53,797 nucleotides of DNA from Candidatus Parvarchaeota archaeon (GTDB lineage: Archaea; Nanobdellota; Nanobdellia; Parvarchaeales; Parvarchaeaceae), in the NCBI GenBank assembly GCA_023378865.1, contig JAMCSP010000026.1:1-53797 (forward strand), read 5' to 3'. The notes under the pieces are model-generated. The model saw only the letters and a program-made list of their open reading frames with translations, ran no database searches and was not told the origin of the DNA. Of this stretch, positions 16,513 to 23,735 are shown in pieces. Position numbers and translations under genes: made by a program. The stretch's first letter is position 1; every line of letters starts with the position of its first letter.

Positions 16513-17661
16513 ATGGAAAAGCTTAATGTAACGCCTTGGGAAGTGAGCGGTGAGCTAAATGATAATGCTTATTCTAAGTTAGTAGAGAGGTTCGGCGTTG
16601 ATCTAATAAATGATAATCTTCTAAGCAGAATAAAAAAGATTGCAAACGGAAAGCTTCACCCCTTACTTAGCAGAAATGTTTTCTTTGCCCATAGAGAGCT
16701 TAATCTTGTTTTGGATGACTATGAGAACGGTAAACCCTTTTATCTTTATACAGGAAGGGGCCCATCAGGAAAGATGCATATAGGCCACTTGCTACCGTTT
16801 ACATTTACTCTTTGGCTGCAGAAAACTTTCAACGTGGATTTGCTTATACAATTAACAGACGATGAAAAGTTTCTGGTAGGCAGCAGGGAGAAAAGCGAGA
16901 TAGAGAAATTTACAAATGACAATATACTTGACATAATAAGCTTAGGTTTTGATCCGAAAAAGACGCACATAATAGCAGATTACAAAAGCGCTAAAACTCT
17001 GTATTATTATGCAACAGATGTTGCAAAGCACATCACAGTGTCAACCATAAAGGCTGTTTTTGGCGTTAATGACAGCGATAATATAGGAAAGCTATTCTTT
17101 CCTTCAATGCAGATCACTCCCGCTTTTCTTCTTTCAGCTTTAAGAGGCAAAAATATGAGATGTCTTATACCCTATGCAATAGATCAGGATCCGTACTTCA
17201 GGGTTGCAAGGGATGTGCTTCCGAAATTAGGGTATTACAAGCCCTCTGCAATAATCTCAAAGTTTTTACCGTCATTGCAGGGCAATTCAGCAAAGATGTC
17301 TTCGTCAAAGGAAGAAAGTGCAATATTCTTAGAGGACAGCAAGGAGCAGGTCAGGAAAAAATTAATGAAATATGCATTTTCCGGCGGCAGGGATACACTG
17401 GAAGAGCAGAGAAAGTACGGCGCAAATCCAGATATAGACTTTGCATTTCTTGAATACAGCTTTTTAGAGGAAGACCAGGGAAAGGTAGACAAAGTATACC
17501 AGGAATACAAATCAGGTAAGATACTAAGCGGGGAAATGAAGGAGATAGCGGCTGAAAAAATATCAAGCTTTCTAGAGTCATTGAAGACTAAAAAGGAAAA
17601 GATGAAAGACAAAGTAGAAGAATATATGTTTAATCCAGAGAAAATAAAACTTTCTAACTAA
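16513..17661 (+). CDS. trpS: tryptophanyl-tRNA synthetase, archaeal/eukaryotic type
   Basis: The class I synthetase attaches Trp to tRNA-Trp. The 382-aa protein carries GPSGKMHIGHL (HIGH motif at residues 89-92), QLTDDEKFL, the archaeal/eukaryotic AIDQDPYFRVARDV segment and the KMSKS-type loop KMSSSKEESAIFLED. The leading AT-rich element TTTAAA about 20 nt before the ATG suggests its own promoter. No frame problems are seen. Confidence 0.95.
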   Translation: MEKLNVTPWEVSGELNDNAYSKLVERFGVDLINDNLLSRIKKIANGKLHPLLSRNVFFAHRELNLVLDDYENGKPFYLYTGRGPSGKMHIGHLLPFTFTLWLQKTFNVDLLIQLTDDEKFLVGSREKSEIEKFTNDNILDIISLGFDPKKTHIIADYKSAKTLYYYATDVAKHITVSTIKAVFGVNDSDNIGKLFFPSMQITPAFLLSALRGKNMRCLIPYAIDQDPYFRVARDVLPKLGYYKPSAIISKFLPSLQGNSAKMSSSKEESAIFLEDSKEQVRKKLMKYAFSGGRDTLEEQRKYGANPDIDFAFLEYSFLEEDQGKVDKVYQEYKSGKILSGEMKEIAAEKISSFLESLKTKKEKMKDKVEEYMFNPEKIKLSN

Positions 17662-17719
17662 GCACGTACTTTATTTTCTTCCATAAAACTTATATTCTTG
17701 GAAAACTACAATTAATAGT

Positions 17720-18208
17720 ATGCAGTTTAATCAAGCAAGGCTCAATCTGATTGTACTTATAATAATAAGTGTGATAGCAGTTATAGCAGTGGGCGGAGAT
17801 ATAGCTGCTTCTTTTTCAGTGGTGTTCAAGCCAATCAGTATTGTAAGCTTTACCTATTTCGTTGAAATTGCACTGATAACCGCTAGGATAGCAACGTTAG
17901 CAGGGGCATTAGTAACGGTTGTTTTTGTAGCACTGATACTGCTTGTTAACGCTAAACATACAAAAGACAGGGCCCCCTGGACAGGTTTTTTTCTGAATAA
18001 GGAGAGATCAAAGCAGTTTATCAGAAGAATAGAGATTCTGCTTTTATTCGGCTTCTTGGCTACAGTTGTTTTTGCTGTAAATGCAGTTACAAAGTTATTT
18101 CTTGCATACGGTTTGGTTGCAGCTTTTTGGCTTCTTGCCGTTTTATCGCTTCTAATAGCCGGCTTTTCATACGATCTTTACTTTAATTACTTTAGGAGGT
18201 TCTCATGA
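17720..18208 (+). CDS. small four-helix membrane protein, unknown
   Basis: I do not recognise this 162-aa protein. Four hydrophobic helices are visible at roughly residues 9-30, 52-77, 102-125 and 130-153, joined by a basic loop (about residues 78-101). No Cys or His cluster is present. The stop overlaps the start of the next membrane protein (ATGA), so the two are likely co-translated and may form a complex. Confidence 0.65.
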   Translation: MQFNQARLNLIVLIIISVIAVIAVGGDIAASFSVVFKPISIVSFTYFVEIALITARIATLAGALVTVVFVALILLVNAKHTKDRAPWTGFFLNKERSKQFIRRIEILLLFGFLATVVFAVNAVTKLFLAYGLVAAFWLLAVLSLLIAGFSYDLYFNYFRRFS

Positions 18209-18534
18209 GTTTCAGCATCCCGCTTCCAGTTGCGCTTTTGATTGCGGCCGCATGGGTTATAGCCTTCTTTATGTTTTATGCTAACATGCGTAAGATGGAT
18301 AGATTTTTGGTTCTTTTCTTTGCAAATCCAAAAAAGAAGGTATTGGGTTTAATTATTATACTTGCAAGCATGGTTGCTATCTCAGCAAGTTATATCGTAA
18401 CTCTGATTCAATACTTTTTAAATCCTGCATTAGTTACTTCTTCATTTCTGCAGGGAACCTATATATCTGGGTTTTACGGCGATGCAATTGCATTGCCATT
18501 AATTGTTTTGGGCTTTATCCTGTTTTCAATGTAA
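18205..18534 (+). CDS. small three-helix membrane protein, unknown
   Basis: The 109-aa protein has three hydrophobic helices at about residues 5-25, 47-71 and 88-109, with a basic loop KKKV between the first two. An SD-like AGGAGG lies just before the ATG within the preceding gene. No recognised family. Confidence 0.62.
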   Translation: MSFSIPLPVALLIAAAWVIAFFMFYANMRKMDRFLVLFFANPKKKVLGLIIILASMVAISASYIVTLIQYFLNPALVTSSFLQGTYISGFYGDAIALPLIVLGFILFSM

Positions 18535-18568
18535 TCTTTTTTTGTCTTTCAATCTTAAAAGGGAAAAG

Positions 18569-18607
18569 TATTTATATTGGTAATTATATATAATTATTAG
18601 TAATTAT
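18569..18607 (+). promoter_or_regulatory. promoter and phased TAATTAT operator of RHH gene
   Basis: The TATA element GTATTTATAT (18569-18578) is followed by TAATTAT at 18581, 18591 and 18601, exactly 10 bp apart. The last copy overlaps the ATG at 18606. Positions 18581-18596 form a perfect 16-bp palindrome. Ribbon-helix-helix proteins commonly bind such helically phased short repeats, so this is a likely autoregulatory operator. Confidence 0.6.
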
Positions 18608-18827
18608 GGAAGAACAAAAATTTACAACGGTTTCAATACCAAAACCCTTGGCGGATAAAGCCAAGAAGCTTATAGAGAAAACGGGTTTTACATCGCTTTC
18701 AAGCTTTGTAGAATATCTGCTCAGGGAGATAGTCTCTGAAAGCAGTGAAGACAAAAAGAAAAGCGAAGAAAAAGATGAGCGGGTGCTCGATCTTGAGGAC
18801 AAACTTAGGAAACTGGGTTATATGTAG
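18606..18827 (+). CDS. ribbon-helix-helix transcriptional regulator
   Basis: The 73-aa protein starts with a beta-strand FTTVSIPKPLADKAKKLIE followed by a helix and GFTSLSSFVEYLLREIV. This is the strand-helix-helix pattern of CopG/MetJ-type RHH proteins. The C-terminal part is a charged helix ending LRKLGYM. It sits directly upstream of a PAPS-reductase-family gene, with only 9 bp between, so it probably controls that operon and itself. The DNA target proposed is the phased repeat upstream. Confidence 0.78.
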   Translation: MEEQKFTTVSIPKPLADKAKKLIEKTGFTSLSSFVEYLLREIVSESSEDKKKSEEKDERVLDLEDKLRKLGYM

Positions 18828-18831
18828 GAGG
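18826..18831 (+). promoter_or_regulatory. Shine-Dalgarno of the PAPS-reductase-family gene
   Basis: AGGAGGT overlaps the RHH stop codon and lies 5 nt before the ATG at 18837, fixing that start. Confidence 0.65.
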
Positions 18832-18836
18832 TTAAC

Positions 18837-19667
18837 ATGGAAAATGAACAGTATTCGGTAAAAAAACAAAGGGTAGAAGGGGGATTAAGCCTGGAAGCAA
18901 AGGAGGAAATTGCGCTTATAGTAATAAAGGATGCACTGAAAAGATATAATCGGCCAACAGTTGTTTGGAGTGCTGGAAAGGACAGTACCGTGGTTTTGGA
19001 CTTAGTAAGAAGAGCATGCAAGGATCTGGGAATGCAGTTACCTCCTGCATTATTTATAGACCATGGCCAGCATTACGATGAAACCATGAAGATGCTTGAA
19101 GACATAAGCAAGGAATGGGGATTTAAGATGGTATACGCAAAGAACGAAGACGTTATCAAAAACGTAGGAAAGGATAACAAGATAAAGCTTAGCACTCTTA
19201 ACAAAATTAACCAGGAGGAAGCTAAAAGAATAGGGTTCAATGGAGAAGAGTTTGAGTATAGCCTGGAAACAGAAGTCGGTAACCACCTACTGAAAACAGT
19301 TGCAATGAACATGGCAATTGAAAAATACAGATTCGATGCCCTGTTTACTGGTGTTAGGTGGGATGAAAACGAAGCCAGATCTATGGAGGTTTTCATAAGC
19401 CCGAGAACACATCCGGATCATGTGAGGGTGCAGCCTATACTTCCATTTGCTGAGAGAAACGTTTGGGAGTATATATTCAAGTACAACTTGCCAATGCATC
19501 CGTTATATAAACTTGGGTACAGGTCAATAGACGGCAAATTTGATTCAAAGAAGACAAGCGATTTACCTGCATGGGAACAGGATCTTGAACATACCAGGGA
19601 AAGGGCAGGCAGGTCACAAGACAAGGAAGGAGTAATGGAAAAGCTCAGACTTTTCGGCTACATGTGA
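18837..19667 (+). CDS. PAPS reductase / CysD-family PP-loop protein
   Basis: The 276-aa PP-loop ATPase-like protein has SAGKDSTVVLDLVRRA (PP-loop), FIDHGQHYDET, GVRWDENEARS and RVQPILPFAERNVWEYI, which are family signatures of adenylyl-sulfate/PAPS-processing proteins and CysD. No sulfate-assimilation genes (ATP sulfurylase large subunit, sulfite reductase) lie nearby. It may act in sulfur transfer or nucleotide modification rather than assimilation. It ends LRLFGYM, like the upstream RHH protein. Confidence 0.82.
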   Translation: MENEQYSVKKQRVEGGLSLEAKEEIALIVIKDALKRYNRPTVVWSAGKDSTVVLDLVRRACKDLGMQLPPALFIDHGQHYDETMKMLEDISKEWGFKMVYAKNEDVIKNVGKDNKIKLSTLNKINQEEAKRIGFNGEEFEYSLETEVGNHLLKTVAMNMAIEKYRFDALFTGVRWDENEARSMEVFISPRTHPDHVRVQPILPFAERNVWEYIFKYNLPMHPLYKLGYRSIDGKFDSKKTSDLPAWEQDLEHTRERAGRSQDKEGVMEKLRLFGYM

Positions 19668-19668
19668 A

Positions 19669-20154
19669 ATGGAACAGCAGTTACGCGATATTTTGATGAA
19701 AGGAAATAAATGTTCCGCAGAAGAGTTAGACAAGCTTCTGAATGAAAAATCGCTTTATTATCTGCTGGTAAACACTGCCAGAAACAGCAATTCTTCAATA
19801 AGTATAACTAGAAAGTATGCCAGATTTTATACCGATAATTCTGCAGAATACTGTTTGAATCCGAAGTACTTTGAAAACAACAACAAACTTAGGCGGGCAG
19901 TTTATTCAATTGTTAAAAGCGCTTTTAAGGATTACAGTAGCATGAGAAAGGAAAACATCGAGATACTGTTAAACCATGATTACCAGGCAGATAAAGTTAA
20001 GGAAATAAAAAATGAGCTTGAGGAAGCATATAGCTTAATTGGCACTGATGCAGGCATGTATGAGGTTCCTGTTCTTGGAGATGCCCTCCAATTTTCCGTT
20101 AAAAAACTGTCGGTAAAAGCAATTAAAGACGGTGCACTTACAGAATACATTTAA
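19669..20154 (+). CDS. hypothetical protein, likely co-transcribed with PAPS-family gene
   Basis: This 161-aa soluble, mostly helical protein has no motif I recognise. Its ATG follows the preceding stop by 1 bp, so it belongs to the RHH/PAPS-family operon. Several Asn/Lys-rich segments are present and two cysteines (about residues 15 and 61) are not arranged as a metal site. Confidence 0.6.
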   Translation: MEQQLRDILMKGNKCSAEELDKLLNEKSLYYLLVNTARNSNSSISITRKYARFYTDNSAEYCLNPKYFENNNKLRRAVYSIVKSAFKDYSSMRKENIEILLNHDYQADKVKEIKNELEEAYSLIGTDAGMYEVPVLGDALQFSVKKLSVKAIKDGALTEYI

Positions 20155-20204
20155 GCTATTAGGTAATTATAAATATTTAAAGTATCTATTAAAGTAATCA
20201 TTGT

Positions 20205-20303
20205 GGCCTGGTAGCTTAGCCCGGTAGAGCACTGCTCTTATATGAGTATGCTCCAACATTTTAGGAAAAGCAGGGGTCCCGAGTCCAAATCTCGGCCAGG
20301 CCA
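20205..20303 (+). tRNA. tRNA-Ile (UAU) with intron
   Basis: The acceptor GGCCTGG pairs with CCAGGCC and the discriminator is A. The D arm is GCTTAGCCCGGTAGAGC, the anticodon stem CTGCT/AGCAG, and the T arm CCGAG/CTCGG. The 32-nt anticodon loop exceeds 7 nt by 25. Removing 20243-20267 gives loop CTTATAA with anticodon TAT at 20239-20241. A TATA-like TATTTAAA lies upstream. tRNA-Ile reading AUA with UAU instead of a modified CAU is rare in archaea. Confidence 0.88.
20243..20267 (+). other. 25-nt tRNA intron between positions 37 and 38
   Basis: A bulge-helix-bulge can be drawn. CTTA (20237-20240) pairs with TAGG (20262-20265) as the 4-bp central helix, and 3-nt bulges TAT and AAA carry the two cut sites. 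The inner helix GAGT/ATTT is weak, with G-T pairs. It matches the standard archaeal intron site. Confidence 0.78.
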
Positions 20304-20370
20304 ATATTATTCACAAAGTTTAAATAATACTATTGCTCTATTCTTTATCTGTAAAATAAAGGAGGTAAAA

Positions 20371-20697
20371 ATGGGAAAAAATTCTTTAGAAAAAATAGTG
20401 GATGAAATAAAGTCGTTGGATGCAGCGAATTACTCTTTTACCATTGAAAAAGAGCTTTACACTACCTACAATAAATTAGGTGAGAAGGCCGCTTTAGACC
20501 TTGCAGGCAAGATTCTGGAAAATAAGGCAGATTCTATCCTTACATCAAATAACCTTAAAACGATAAGCGGTACTGCAAAGATAATAAGCTATGTAAACTT
20601 GTATAATGAAATAAAAACGATGAGCGCTTCTTATAAGAATGAAGAGAGTAAAACAAGTGAAAACTGGGTTTTTTACTTGGCTAATCACAATAGATAG
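20371..20697 (+). CDS. hypothetical protein
   Basis: The 108-aa protein begins MGKNSLEKIVDEIKSLDAAN. A clear SD GGAGGT at 20361-20366 supports this ATG. The in-frame ATG at 20242 lies inside the tRNA-Ile gene and is rejected. It is helical, Lys/Asn/Ser-rich and of unknown family. Confidence 0.55.
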   Translation: MGKNSLEKIVDEIKSLDAANYSFTIEKELYTTYNKLGEKAALDLAGKILENKADSILTSNNLKTISGTAKIISYVNLYNEIKTMSASYKNEESKTSENWVFYLANHNR

Positions 20698-20698
20698 G

Positions 20699-20708
20699 TT
20701 TATAAATA
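20699..20708 (+). promoter_or_regulatory. TATA box with long leader to the zinc-ribbon gene
   Basis: TTTATAAATA predicts a transcript start near 20729, about 94 nt before the ATG at 20823. The leader ends with SD GGAGGA (20815-20820). Such a long leader is unusual in this window. Confidence 0.4.
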
Positions 20709-20822
20709 GACCAGTTCTTATACATAAGGTAGAGGAATGATGTTAGGGGGTTCTAGTAAGGGTTTATTGTTTGTTCAAACGTTCTCTTATTGGATTTCTA
20801 AACTTCGTTCTTAAGGAGGAAT

Positions 20823-20960
20823 ATGGCAAAATTCGAAAGAAGAATGTATAAAGCTGTATGTTCCGATTGTGGGAAAGAGACGGAAGTTCCTTTCCAGCCA
20901 CAAGAGGGCAGACCAGTTTACTGCAGAGACTGCTATAACAAGAGAAAAGGAACACAGTAA
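20823..20960 (+). CDS. 45-aa CxxC-type zinc-ribbon protein
   Basis: The short gene encodes MAKFERRMYKAVCSDCGKET with a second pair CRDC further on. The pattern CSDC-x17-CRDC is that of small zinc-ribbon proteins commonly annotated as CxxC-x17-CxxC proteins. C13, C16, C34 and C37 are the ligands. The basic tail and size suggest nucleic-acid or ribosome binding, which is inference. An SD GGAGG is 3 nt before the ATG, so the start could instead be the second Met (20844). Confidence 0.8.
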   Translation: MAKFERRMYKAVCSDCGKETEVPFQPQEGRPVYCRDCYNKRKGTQ

Positions 20961-21014
20961 TTCCTATTTTTAGTTAAATAGCAAAAATTTAAAATTTTTT
21001 TATTTTTTTATTTA

Positions 21015-22445
21015 TTAATCTTCAAACGTTCTAAGCTGCGGAAATGGTATAACTTCCTTTATGCTTTTTGAATCAGTGCCTATCATCTGTAGCCTATCAA
21101 TTCCTATGCCGACTCCTCCTGCGGGTGGCATACCATAACTCATGGCTTCTATGAAGTCCATATCAAATTCCTGCGTTTCATCTATTCCCCTGTTCTTTCT
21201 TTTCGCTTCTTCCTCAAACCTGCTTATCTGGTCCATCGGATCATTTAGTTCTGAAAATGCATTTGCTATCTCCATTCCTGCTATATACAGCTCAAATCTG
21301 TATACAAACCTAGGATCATCAGAAGTTTTCTTTGCCAGAGGGGATACCTCAATTGGAAATCTGGTGACAAATACAGGATCAATTATATTGTCGGATACCT
21401 TTGCCTCAAATATGGCATTTATAGCTTCCCCGTATGAATTTACTTTACTGTCTAGTTGCTTTCCTCTTTTTATTATTTCTTCTTCATTATCTATCCCTGT
21501 ATTTTCCTTTACCATCCCTTCCATTGTTTTTATCTGGAATTTTGACAGGTCTATCATTTTTTCCCCGAATTTGACCTTGTAAGTTTTGTTGGCTGCATAA
21601 ATTGACTCTTTTACTATCTCCTCGGTAAGCTCAAGCATTGTGCTTAAGTCACCATACGCTTGATAAGCCTCCATCATTATAAATTCAGGGTTATGCCTTG
21701 TATCAACGCCCTCGTTCCTGAAGTTTTTGCTTATATCAAAGACTCTTTCAAACCCGCCTACAAGAAGGCGTTTAAGGTAAAGTTCAGATGCTATCTTCAG
21801 GTAAAAATCTCTGTCCAGGGAATTGTAATGCGTTATAAACGGTTTTGCATTTGCACCGCCCGGTATTGGCTGTAATATCGGTACAGTAACCTCTGTATAT
21901 TTTTTATCCTCCATTATTTCCCTTATCTTAGAAAGCATCACGCTTCCTTTCTTTATCTTTTCCAGCGATTCTCTATTTATTATAAAATCCAAGTATCTTT
22001 TTCTGTACCTCTTTTCAGTGTCCTCAAGACCATACCATTTGGATGGTATAGGCAGCAGCGATTTGCTAAGAATTGTTATTTTCCTTGCGTCAATAGATAT
22101 TTCATTTGTTTTAGTTTTTACTATTGTGCCTTTTACTCCTATTATATCTCCAGTATCAAGTTCCTCTGCAATTTTTATTGATTCTTCATCAACATGCTTT
22201 TCTGAAAAGTATATCTGTATGCTGCCTTCCTCATCCTGTATGTCTATGAATTTTATCTTTCCATGATCTCTCTTTGCAATTATCCTTCCTGCTACAGTAG
22301 TTTCCTTCCCTTCAAGCTTTTCAAAGTTCTCCTTTATATCAATGGAATGCAGTTCTACATCGAACCTGCTGCCATAAGGTTCTATGCCCTCTTTTTTCAG
22401 CTTTTCGAGCTTTTCTACTCTTTCCCTGTCAAATTTAAATTCCAT
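21015..22445 (-). CDS. lysS: lysyl-tRNA synthetase, class II
   Basis: The enzyme charges tRNA-Lys. It has an N-terminal OB-fold anticodon domain (VAGRIIAKRDHGKIKFIDI) and a class II catalytic core with motif 2 FDISKNFRNEG and HNPEFIMMEAYQAYGD and motif 3 GVGIGIDRLQM. At about 476 aa it is complete. Class II LysRS is bacterial/eukaryotic in type, while many archaea use class I. I favour the ATG at 22445 (MEFKFDRE), although an ATG at 22457 is in frame. The 5' end overlaps the upstream MgtC gene. Confidence 0.92.
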   Translation of the reverse strand: MEFKFDRERVEKLEKLKKEGIEPYGSRFDVELHSIDIKENFEKLEGKETTVAGRIIAKRDHGKIKFIDIQDEEGSIQIYFSEKHVDEESIKIAEELDTGDIIGVKGTIVKTKTNEISIDARKITILSKSLLPIPSKWYGLEDTEKRYRKRYLDFIINRESLEKIKKGSVMLSKIREIMEDKKYTEVTVPILQPIPGGANAKPFITHYNSLDRDFYLKIASELYLKRLLVGGFERVFDISKNFRNEGVDTRHNPEFIMMEAYQAYGDLSTMLELTEEIVKESIYAANKTYKVKFGEKMIDLSKFQIKTMEGMVKENTGIDNEEEIIKRGKQLDSKVNSYGEAINAIFEAKVSDNIIDPVFVTRFPIEVSPLAKKTSDDPRFVYRFELYIAGMEIANAFSELNDPMDQISRFEEEAKRKNRGIDETQEFDMDFIEAMSYGMPPAGGVGIGIDRLQMIGTDSKSIKEVIPFPQLRTFED

Positions 22446-23691
22446 GGTATTGTACAAACAGTGTTATTAAAAGAGCAAGGCCAACTATCATTGAATAGCC
22501 GAATATCCCCTTTCTTGTGCTTTTATCCTTTGATATCAGCCCTATAAACCCTTTCTCTATTATCGCAGCAAACACTGATATGCCTAAAAGCATTGCAGCG
22601 TAGCTTGCGCTTATTTGGTGGCCTAAGAAAAGAGTACCCAATGCAAATGCAGCACCGACTATATTTGCAAGCGCGGATAAAAACATGTCAACTATAAGTA
22701 GATTTGGCGCTACAACTGCAACTATTCTTGAAACCGAAAGAACTACGAAAAAGACAGCAGCGAATTCCAGTGTTTTTACAAGAGGAAATGGATTATTTGG
22801 CCTTTCTGCTTTTCTGTTTATTTCATCCCTTCCCATCAAATATATCATTAAAAGGCTTATTATTGAAACTGCAGTCACAGGTATCATGTAATAGATGATT
22901 TTGGAGGATAGAGTTACTATATATATTATAAGAAGAGCCTGTATAAGGACCATAGGTATGTTTGCCGCAACTACAACATTGTAGACAACCGTTTTTCCAA
23001 GTTTTTTGAATTTGTTTCCCAGATTTATAAGGGCAAATGTAATAGTCGTGCCAGTTATTAAACTGCCTATTACAGTTGAGACAAGCAGGCCAGATTTTGA
23101 TACTCTAAGAATAGCATATTGAAGGAAAAATACGGTTCCTACCAATGCTACAAGCAGCCAGAACTGGAAAGGATTAAAGAAGCCATAAGGGCCCATGTAT
23201 GTATTTGGAAGCAAAGGCAGGATAACAAAGGATATTATAAGCAGGTTTATCGCTGCAATCATCTCGCTTTTCTTTATCGAAGTTATAAAATAGAGAAATT
23301 CCCTTTTGTAGAAGCTTATTGCAGTTATAAGTATGACTATAACTATTGCGTATTCGTAGTAACCTACCCCTACTAGCATCCCTGATAAAAAAAGTATCAT
23401 TGAACTAATGTATGTCGTTGCACCCGGATTTCTGGTCTTTGCATTCTTTTCAAAGTAAATTGCGCTTGAAAAAGCAATCATAACCGCAAATCCCGTTATT
23501 ATAATGGGAGGATATTTAAAAATCTCGTAAAAGATGGCAAAGATATCACCCAATAACGCTATGAATATTGATGTTCTGAACCCCATGAATATTTTTACGC
23601 CTTTCTGCATCCTATATTCATTTTCAAGTCCAAATACTGCTCCTAATGCTATTGAAAGAACTATGTATTCAAACGTCAAATCTATATTCAT
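22435..23691 (-). CDS. MgtC/SapB-DUF4010 membrane protein
   Basis: The 418-aa protein has about 11-12 hydrophobic helices. The N-terminal part has the MgtC pattern (GAVFGLENEYRMQKG, MGFRTSIFIALLGDIFA, NPGATTYISS), and the C-terminal half fits DUF4010, with GSLITGTTITFALIN and GLISKDKSTRKGIF. MgtC-type proteins relate to magnesium homeostasis or stress in bacteria; in archaea the role is unknown. The gene overlaps the lysS start by about 11 bp. Confidence 0.8.
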   Translation of the reverse strand: MNIDLTFEYIVLSIALGAVFGLENEYRMQKGVKIFMGFRTSIFIALLGDIFAIFYEIFKYPPIIITGFAVMIAFSSAIYFEKNAKTRNPGATTYISSMILFLSGMLVGVGYYEYAIVIVILITAISFYKREFLYFITSIKKSEMIAAINLLIISFVILPLLPNTYMGPYGFFNPFQFWLLVALVGTVFFLQYAILRVSKSGLLVSTVIGSLITGTTITFALINLGNKFKKLGKTVVYNVVVAANIPMVLIQALLIIYIVTLSSKIIYYMIPVTAVSIISLLMIYLMGRDEINRKAERPNNPFPLVKTLEFAAVFFVVLSVSRIVAVVAPNLLIVDMFLSALANIVGAAFALGTLFLGHQISASYAAMLLGISVFAAIIEKGFIGLISKDKSTRKGIFGYSMIVGLALLITLFVQYHGI

Positions 23692-23735
23692 TATTATTCT
23701 AAGAAATAAGTATTAATAAAGTTTGTTTATGTCTT

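Noticed and set aside
20205-20303. Reading the tRNA as Lys or another identity from a shifted loop
   Set aside because: A one-base shift loses the 5-bp anticodon stem and the bulge-helix-bulge geometry.
20242-20370. N-terminal extension of the 108-aa protein from the ATG at 20242
   Set aside because: It would begin inside the tRNA-Ile intron and run through the tRNA. A clean SD precedes the ATG at 20371.
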